Shown piece by piece: positions 31,370 through 32,896 of a stretch of DNA of 32,896 nucleotides (positions are counted from its first letter, which is position 1; the number at the start of each line of letters is the position of its first letter). The notes under the pieces were generated by a model. The model did not search any database. It was not told where the DNA came from and saw only the letters and a program-made list of their open reading frames with translations. The stretch is from positions 1-32,896 of IMG/VR virus record IMGVR_UViG_3300023180_000219. The stretch is one strand, 5' to 3'. This DNA comes from a virus. A program made the translations under genes and the position numbers.

Positions 31370-32896
31370 ATGCCTAAGTATATTTCTGGCCGCGTTCCTA
31401 CTAATAGCCCTGGTGCAGCTAGCACAGATAGGTATGAGTTTTTGGGTTTGGAAGATGCCGAACCTAATCTTGGTATAGCTCCTGCTGATAATTCTCTGGT
31501 TAGCACTGGAAGTACAGGTGCTAGGGTTCTTACTGATACTCCCACCGTTACGGGTATCAATGCGACTGGAATTGTAACTGCAACAACAGGCATTATTACG
31601 ACTGTCAATGCGGAGACAGTAGACGTTAGTTCAAATCTTTATGCTGTAGCTGGTGTAGTAACTTCTTTGACATCTACTGATATTGTAGGCACTGGTGCCA
31701 CAATTTCAACCGTAAATGTCAATCAGGCCAATGTAAATATTGGTGTTGTTACAACATTAGATGCGGAAACTGTTGATATTAGTTCAAATCTTTATGCTGT
31801 AGCTGGTGTAGTAACTTCTCTTACCTTTACTGATGTTGTTGGTACTGGTGGCACAATTACTTCATTGGAAGTAGTCCACCTGACCCCAACTGATATTGTT
31901 GGTACTGGTGCAACAATTACAACTATTAACTCCACAACAGTAGTAGTTGCATCTGAAACTGTCACTGACATTGTAGGTACTGGTGCTACCTTCACTGATC
32001 TTGAATCAACCAGAGCCACAATAACGGACACTGTTGGTACGGGTGCCACATTTACTACATTGAATGTAACTGGTGATGCAACCATAACCAGATTGGCCCC
32101 AACAGATACTGTTGGTACTGGTGCTACTTTCACCGATTTAACTGCAACCAGATTAACTCCCACTGATACAGTTGGTACAGGCGCTACATTTACCACTGCC
32201 ACTATCAGTAGACTGACACCAACAGATACTGTTGGTACTGGTGCCACATTTACTACATTAAATGTAACTGGTGATGCTACTGTAACTAGATTGGCTCCAA
32301 CGGATACAGTTGGTACTGCTGGTACATTCACGGATCTCAATGTAACCAGATTAACTCCCACTGATACTGTGGGTACTGCAGCTACATTTACCGATCTTGA
32401 TGCAACTAGATTTACACCTACCGATACTGTTGGTACTGGTGCAACATTTACCACTCTTACTACAACATCTCTCAGTGCAACTGCTGGAAATCTTGATGTT
32501 CAAGCCACTGTAGTTGGTGTAGCGAATACTCTATACGCAAGAACAGGTGTTATCACAGATCTTACTGTAGAAGATCGTTTAGCTGTTGGTGGTGGTGTCA
32601 CTGTTAGTGCCGCATCTACATTCTCTGGGGATGTTACATTTTATGCTGGTATTCGAGACTTCGAAGGTGATATTGGTCTTCCTGGCCAAGTTCTTCAGTC
32701 TACTGGAAGTCAAGTTAATTGGGTAAACTTTGGTCAGGCTGGTGTAACGATTCAGGATGAAGGCAGCACTGTAGGAACCGCTGGAAGTGTTTCTATCATT
32801 AACTTTGATGGTGCTGGTGTAGTCGCTACTGCTAGTGGTATTGGTGCTACAATCACGATCGGTGCATTAGACACTGCTGCTGGTCTTGATGGTGAG
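31370..32896 (+). CDS. Tandem-repeat tail fibre protein (3' truncated by the window)
   Basis: ATG 31370 opens a frame that stays open to the window end (509 codons). The N-terminus is MPKYISGRVPTNSPGAASTD. Residues 80-370 are made of repeats of the type TPTDTVGTGATFTTLNVT, six of them in exact 20- or 26-residue register. After about residue 370 the repeats stop and AVGGGVTVSAASTFSGDVTF and LPGQVLQSTGSQVNWVNFGQ follow, typical of fibre shafts near their distal part. The missing end probably carries a tip or chaperone domain. Composition is almost all Thr, Gly, Ala and Val. It is the fourth gene of the fibre locus. Confidence 0.85.
   Translation, partial: MPKYISGRVPTNSPGAASTDRYEFLGLEDAEPNLGIAPADNSLVSTGSTGARVLTDTPTVTGINATGIVTATTGIITTVNAETVDVSSNLYAVAGVVTSLTSTDIVGTGATISTVNVNQANVNIGVVTTLDAETVDISSNLYAVAGVVTSLTFTDVVGTGGTITSLEVVHLTPTDIVGTGATITTINSTTVVVASETVTDIVGTGATFTDLESTRATITDTVGTGATFTTLNVTGDATITRLAPTDTVGTGATFTDLTATRLTPTDTVGTGATFTTATISRLTPTDTVGTGATFTTLNVTGDATVTRLAPTDTVGTAGTFTDLNVTRLTPTDTVGTAATFTDLDATRFTPTDTVGTGATFTTLTTTSLSATAGNLDVQATVVGVANTLYARTGVITDLTVEDRLAVGGGVTVSAASTFSGDVTFYAGIRDFEGDIGLPGQVLQSTGSQVNWVNFGQAGVTIQDEGSTVGTAGSVSIINFDGAGVVATASGIGATITIGALDTAAGLDGE
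31627..31819 (+). repeat. 40-bp direct repeat, copies 153 bp apart
   Basis: Positions 31627-31666 and 31780-31819 are identical over 40 nt and code for SSNLYAVAGVVTS. The 153-bp offset is a multiple of three, so recombination between copies would delete or add 51 codons in frame. Confidence 0.9.
32099..32476 (+). repeat. 60-bp tandem repeats in the fibre gene
   Basis: Repeat starts (the codon for Pro of PTDTVGT) fall at 32099, 32159, 32219, 32297, 32357 and 32417, giving spacings of 60, 60, 78, 60 and 60 nt. The 78-nt unit has six extra residues (GDATVT). Looser copies extend upstream to about 31678. Third positions vary, so the protein pattern is under selection. Confidence 0.92.

Noticed and set aside
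31792-32454. Antisense repeat-rich reading frame
   Set aside because: It is the mirror of the tandem repeats in the fibre gene; the open frame follows from the repeat unit having no stop on that strand.
31370-32896. CRISPR array suspected from regular 60-bp spacing
   Set aside because: The whole repeat is coding, has no unique spacers, and stays in one reading frame.

Overview
The window is a piece of a T4-like (myovirus) genome that infects marine cyanobacteria, a cyanomyophage of the Synechococcus/Prochlorococcus type. The T4 core genes are recognisable by protein sequence: 33, 59, 32, 53, 48, 4, 54, 26, 27, a gp5-type hub protein and probably 51. They sit with genes typical of cyanophages: thyX, phoH, a DUF1825 protein shared with cyanobacteria, a CP12-like gene, a 2OG-Fe(II) oxygenase and very large glycine/threonine-rich fibre proteins. 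No phage lifestyle genes of a temperate type are visible.

Layout. (1) 1-5849, plus strand: the end of a small gene and a rho-independent terminator, then four small unknown genes. These are followed by nucleotide and replication genes (thyX, an FmdB-like small protein, phoH, a RecB/MGME1-like exonuclease) and a transcription/replication block (gp33 late coactivator, gp59 helicase loader, DUF1825, gp32 single-strand binding protein). Two small membrane proteins close the region. Starts and stops overlap almost throughout, as in one translationally coupled operon. (2) 5863-5903: a bidirectional terminator between converging units. (3) 5907-8927, minus strand: gp4 (head completion), an unknown conserved protein, gp48 (tube cap) and gp53 (baseplate wedge). 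(4) 8927-8968: a divergent control region with two identical late-promoter-like octamers facing each other. (5) 8968-19972, plus strand: gp54, gp26, a gp51-like protein, a hub/tape protein with a lysozyme-like domain, an M23 peptidase, gp27, CP12-like, gp5-like OB-fold hub, a beta-helical spike and two structural proteins. (6) 20035-21205: six tRNAs (Gly-UCC, Ile-UAU, Met-CAU, Leu-UAA, Thr-UGU, Pro-UGG) mixed with three small genes. (7) 21222-end: the oxygenase, then a fibre locus with a 2102-residue protein ending in an S74 chaperone domain, a 922-residue beta-helix protein, a 114-residue protein, and a tandem-repeat fibre protein that runs off the window.

How it works together. gp33 is expected to switch on late promoters; octamers ending in TAAATA lie 18-38 nt upstream of several structural start codons. 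gp59 and gp32 serve replication. The baseplate genes build the cell-puncturing hub. In T4, gp5 joins the OB fold, lysozyme and beta-helix in one polypeptide; here these functions appear spread over separate neighbouring genes, with an added M23 peptidase. The CP12-like protein, embedded in this late structural operon, is expected to act on host Calvin-cycle enzymes.

All assignments come from reading the sequence and from remembered family features; no database search was run. Nothing here is a clearly new defence or mobile system. The most promising points for follow-up are the split puncturing device, the facing late promoters, the CDS/tRNA overlap and the structured spacer in the tRNA cluster.
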